Source: Augochlora pura (lineage: Eukaryota > Arthropoda > Insecta > Hymenoptera > Halictidae). Taken from it: a DNA stretch of 64,000 nucleotides. The stretch spans positions 19,592,001 to 19,656,000 of the forward strand of contig NC_135773.1 in assembly GCF_028453695.1 (NCBI RefSeq), read 5' to 3'. Shown here in pieces: positions 59,854 to 64,000 of this stretch. A model generated the notes under the pieces. It was given only the letters and a program-made list of their open reading frames with translations, did not search any database and was not told where the DNA came from. Position numbers and translations under genes: made by a program. Within the stretch, counting starts at the first letter, position 1, and each line of letters opens with the position of its first letter.

Positions 59854-62357
59854 ACGAAGACTGACAGAGAGAAGGAAATAGGCGAACCGAGTGGACGTGG
59901 ATTTGTTTCTTACGGGGCTTGCACTTCGTTCCGAGTCGAAGCACGCGTATATATTTATAGGGAATGCGACGAAAAGTCTACGCGACTTTCTTGCGGAGCA
60001 CTTTCACTCGGGCACGGCCTACTGTCCGCGCGGCTACTAATTTTCGTCCTTCGTGCACAAAGATCGTTAAGAACGCGTTCAAGATCTTGCTACAATTTCT
60101 TCCCACCTTCCCTGCCCGCCTGTCCCGTTTCTTTCTTATTCTCTTTTCACCGGCTCCACAGCCTGTTCATTCACTCCCCCCGCCCCTCCTCCCGCGCTTT
60201 CACTTTCTTTCTCGGACGATTTTCATCTCTATTCAGGGCCAGCTTCGCGATCGCCGTCACGTCCTCGTGACGTGAGGTTTTTTTCAATATTACTTATCAG
60301 GCTCCCGGTTCCTGGCTTTGATCTCGTCCGACAGGGTGACTCGAGTTCGAGCGAAACAACCAAGGATGCGACTCCGTCGATAAATATGTACACGAGACGT
60401 CGACTACTTCGTATTCGACTTGATCTTCCACCTTCCGGCACTGTACAAACTCATTCGTTTCCTTTGGTCTTCGTTCTCTTATTCCCTTTGAATTTTTCTT
60501 CGTTCCATTTTTTATATATCTTTGAATTTCATATCGGGAAAATTTGTTTTTTTTTTACATATTTTGACAATTCATGGAAACCGTAAACAATTTAATTGGA
60601 CAACCTGTCTCCGGGCTATGTATTGCCAGAGCGACGGGAACACATACCTTGGTTCGATCGCATATGTCGACCTAGCAATTATAACGTGATTACGCGTGTC
60701 AGCCAAGTCTCGCCATACCACTCTACTTACTTAGTAGGGCAAAATAGTAATAGTTAGAAAGATCCCAAACTTGATAAAGGAAATATGCTGCCCGCTTTTA
60801 CATAATCCGATTACAAAGTAACAGGTTGGGGCAGAAAGTCTGCTGGCTGAATGCGTGCACACGGACGGACACTGGAGAGGGCTGATCGAAAGGAATGTCA
60901 AGTATAATGGAAACTCTATATGTAAGCCGATACACATTTTACATATTGTCTAACAACCCGTCTGTCGACTCGAGCTATCCCAGTGGATCGTTTCTTGACT
61001 AGGAGACCTTCTAACTTCACACCCTGATCTATATTTTTTTTCCAGGCAGAATACAGCGTTGTTAAATTACTACACTGTCGCGGTTACCGAATAATATGAT
61101 CATTGCATCATACGATGGCTATCGTTCATTTCACTCTCATAAAACCGGTTACGGCGACTCCATCTGGCCAGTTGAAAAAATAAGACGAGCAACTCGCGGG
61201 CGGAATTGCAATATCTCAATTTGATAAGACCGTAAACATCTTCGAAACACGCGTACTTTCACAGAGTATTTCACTCTGCAGTGAAACAGAAATCTGTTTA
61301 TTCACCCGTGCGTTACGCACGCTGTACCATTATTGCGACTTTCCTCCATATTTTTAGTATGCTCACGGGCGATATATTATTTTATACTTCGCGGTCGGCG
61401 CATCCAGATTTATGGCAAACGAAACAGACTGGAACGGAAGTCTGGGGTGTTTAATACGATACTTTTCGATTTTCCACGATTAACCCAGCGCATTTCTCAA
61501 TAACGAACGTCGATCGTGTTCTTGCCACTTCATTCTCGTGGTACGGCGATTTCGCTACGGTCCATTGACCACCGTATATTTTGTTAACGCTTTTTGAAAG
61601 GTATCCGGCTTCGCAGTCGATTAGAATGCATTGACTCGGGCCTGTACCGCATTAGTTCCGGACGGTATTATAGGAACTGGAAGAAAAGATTGATCTAACA
61701 TCGACGGTGATTCGTCAAATGAAGCGAGAGTCTCAATGAACATTATTGAATCATTTATTTGTACGAGTAAATCATTCACGCCTGGAAATGTACGATAAAT
61801 ATTATTCGCACGCCGTTACCAGATCGAAAGAAAAACATTTCTGCGGTTCGAGAGAAAATTATTATTGTAGTATAGATAATAGAAGAATGATCGCATCTGG
61901 ACTTCTTACAACCGGATGACTACGTATTTTCATGCATTTATTGATCTCTTTACTGGTCTTCCAATTACTGAATGGAATTTCACTTTTCGCCAAAGCTGTT
62001 AAACTGGGAACTTGTGTTGAATGAAAGAATCGAAATCAAATGAAAGAATTAAAATGAAATAAAACAATTCGTCGAATTTCACCTTCGATCTATCGAAGTG
62101 CTCGACAGGGAGAAGGATGTTCTAATTTGACGGAAATAATTGGCTCGCATAACTGTCTCCTTGTTTTAAGACTAACAGGAAGATTGCTGCGAAGACACGT
62201 GGGATTCCAAGCGAGCCCGATCACTGTCGCATATTGGCGCGGCCATCGGGAACGCTCAGGGTCCGAGGGTTAAATGGGGTTTGCGATGAAAAGTAGCAAA
62301 TAAAAAAAAAAAAGAAAATGAACACTTTTGGGTACTCACGATCACTGCGACGCGCAT
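55245..62357 (-). CDS. RR-like cuticular protein, Pro-rich, with Cys
   Basis: Probable secreted structural protein of the cuticle that binds chitin. Minus-strand exons: 62357-62340, 56929-56739, 56646-56103, 55568-55245; phases 0, 2, 0; 358 residues. The signal peptide is split: six codons (MRVAVI) in exon 1 and LLVSFTALVSAQ in exon 2. The middle (about 70-250) is disordered, Pro-rich and acidic (PEDEPRNREPQRDHEDDD; TTPPPPPVQYRPAPKPSKP). The C-terminal ~70 residues read DNPDGSITWGFENDDGSYKE and GKYGYIDPDGIRREYSYETG, an extended Rebers-Riddiford (chitin_bind_4) pattern. Two Cys (GVDCITRG, GIRCDEDQ) bracket it, which is unusual since most RR proteins lack Cys. The exact subfamily is not known to me. 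Confidence 0.82.
59099..59329. mobile_element. piggyBac-type MITE, copy 5
   Basis: TTAA-flanked, with termini CCCTTAGCACTCGGC / GCCGAGTGCAAAGGG. Same family as the copies in the cyclase gene, closest to copy 2 by its G+C-rich subterminal sequence. In the first intron of the cuticular gene. Confidence 0.8.
59791..59850 (+). repeat. (GA)n microsatellite
   Basis: Nearly pure GA over about 60 bases, inside the cuticular gene intron. Such tracts bind GAGA-type factors in flies, but a role here is conjecture. Confidence 0.9.
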
Positions 62358-64000
62358 GGCCGTGTCCCGTGGTCCCGTGTTCGCAATGGTGGTCACGCTG
62401 GGTGTGGTGCCGGCGCGTTTATGCCTCACACTACCGTGAACGACTCCCCGTCTCCGTGTTCTTATACCTATATCCCCGTTTAAATTCCTATGGTACGAGC
62501 AACACGCAGGCCAACTTTCCATCGGCCAGCAGGAATTGTGCTCCGCGCGAATACGAGACCGCGAAACGTTTCGGCATGTCATCCGGTGTTCTCTAATTCC
62601 CTTGCTCGCCGTGTATTATCAGTACCCTGACACCCTACGATCATCTTTCTTCCCAGATACGTCATTACCGACTAATTCGCTGGAAGAACCGCTTTGTTCC
62701 TTCGTACGACATCTCCCTGAATGTTTATTCCGTGGACTCTAACAACGGCTACACGAACTTTTCTCGGATCCCATAGGAAATTCTAGGGGTTGACGTTTTA
62801 CAGCGATCTTCGTTTTTGATTTCTTCGGTTGCTGCCGATAGCCTTTGGTAATTTTCTTGCATGATGCAGACACAGGAAGTGTGTGTGTGAAAGTTTAGGA
62901 GGTGAATTTGGTGGGAAGCTTCCATTTGATGCGACGCCATGTCTTTTTTTCTAGAGAATCTACGAAAACTTATTCGAACTTGAAATATTCTTCGATGATA
63001 GAAAATGTCTTAGCAATGTTTCGTCCTATAATTACCGAGGTTTCATGACTGTTAGCCGACAGATAATGATCGCTTTTTGGTGTTGTGGCACTTCTTCGGG
63101 TACTTCGCCAGCCGCAAATTCGCGAAATTTTTGCGCGACATGAACTAATGAGTAGCGGCGAAGTCACGCGTTAATATCTCGCCACACTGTCTGTGAAATG
63201 TCCTCCGACACAAACAAATCGAATAATATTTCTATGAAGCATTCACAGTAAAAATAAAGCAAATGTTAAGTGGTAACTTTATTAACCAGGATAAATAGAC
63301 TAATATAAATGTTAGGATAGTAAAATAGTTACAGTGCCAGATTTAATTTTTATTGATTCGTGCAATTAATCATTTTCCATACGGGTTAGCCGATTGCAGG
63401 CGGGACGTATTTGAAAAATAGAGAATTCTGATATTATAGGACCGGATAATCGAGGTTCAACCGTAGAATTTTTCAGATTTCTGCGAGCACCGTAAATAAT
63501 CACGTTTCGATAACGTAACGCAACGATTCCGTGTGATCGAGGCGAACGTTATTGTTGCCGCAAGAAATGTGCGAATGCTCTGAAATTTCTTGCCCTCGTC
63601 CGACACAATTTATCGTGTGTCATTAGGGGGAAACAGAAACCGTCGGCGGACTTTTAAATTGCCAGTCCCATTTCTCCTCGATCGCGTAAGTCCAACGGGA
63701 CTAGTCTTAATTGTGCCCCGTGCACATAGTAGTCAGACTCGTAGTAGACGCAAGTAGTAAAAGTAGCCATCAATATCAGTTATCGGGAGTTACCTAAGTA
63801 TTACATCTACCCTGATTTCCGCGATCAGTGAAGCAGGTCGTATTTCCTCGACCACGTGGAATACTTGAAAATCATTTTCGAATGCGGCCAAACTTTTGAA
63901 AATATTTATAAATCGGAACAATGAATTCCAGCCGGTCACATTAATCACATATTCAACCGTTGCATTTTGTCTTCGTTACTTTCTCTCGGTGTCCCTTTAA
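62358..64000. other. Upstream region of cuticular gene, right edge
   Basis: Contains the 5'UTR and promoter of the cuticular protein gene (minus strand). A TATA-like stretch on the minus strand near 62460-62475 is a weak candidate. No other gene is recognised up to the window edge. Confidence 0.4.

Larger units (their letters stand above)
56930..62339 (-). other. 5.4-kb first intron of cuticular gene
   Basis: No coding sequence on either strand was supported. It contains a G+C-rich block (about 57.3-57.9 kb), a MITE (59099-59329) and a (GA)n tract (59791-59850). Large first introns of developmentally regulated genes often hold enhancers; none can be named here. Confidence 0.6.

Noticed and set aside
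1..64000. CRISPR arrays, operons, tRNA or rRNA genes, bacterial mobile elements
   Set aside because: The spliced eukaryotic gene structure excludes the bacterial classes, and no tRNA or rRNA sequence was recognised by eye. A covariance-model scan would be needed to exclude small RNAs.

Overview
This is nuclear DNA from an insect, most likely a hymenopteran such as a bee. The genes are spliced with short GT-AG introns. They encode insect-type products: Bruchpilot, a beta-1,3-glucan recognition protein, an RR-like cuticular protein and Lowfat. Base composition swings sharply between G+C-rich blocks (about 3.9-6.3 kb, 12.9-21 kb) and A+T-rich ones. Species cannot be fixed from the sequence. All gene names rest on remembered family sequences, not on a database search.

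Left third (1-22 kb): the 3' part of bruchpilot (brp, + strand), the active-zone scaffold. Nine exons (2716-9191) encode the C-terminal ~1,190 residues, ending in a 12-codon terminal exon (9156-9191) with the conserved Brp tip. A second exon set follows (10149-12913) and encodes an ERC/CAST-like C-terminus, so the locus appears to have two alternative ends. An antisense, frameshifted LTR-retrotransposon relic lies in the left intron. About 9 kb without recognisable genes follows (long 3'UTR or intergenic).

Middle (22-50 kb): a Tc1-like relic and a palindromic tandem repeat lead into a ~30-exon soluble adenylyl cyclase (ADCY10-like, +, 24007-33155), whose introns carry four TTAA-flanked piggyBac-type MITEs. 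Then come mRpL36 (-) head to head with ClpP (+), both mitochondrial; lowfat/LIX1 (-) head to head with an unrecognised two-exon gene (+); a mariner relic; a dispersed ~190-bp repeat in three copies; a GNBP/beta-GRP immune recognition gene (-); UBE2T (-); and MSL3 (-).

Right third (50-64 kb): a four-transmembrane MARVEL/CMTM protein gene (+), and an RR-like cuticular protein gene (-) whose six-codon first exon sits 5.4 kb from the next one. There is a fifth MITE and a (GA)n tract in the large intron.

These are independent housekeeping, neuronal, immune and cuticle genes, not a pathway cluster. The most notable points are the double-ended brp locus, the MITE family concentrated in one gene, two single-base frame discrepancies in the cyclase gene next to homopolymers, and the unassigned gene sharing a promoter region with lowfat.
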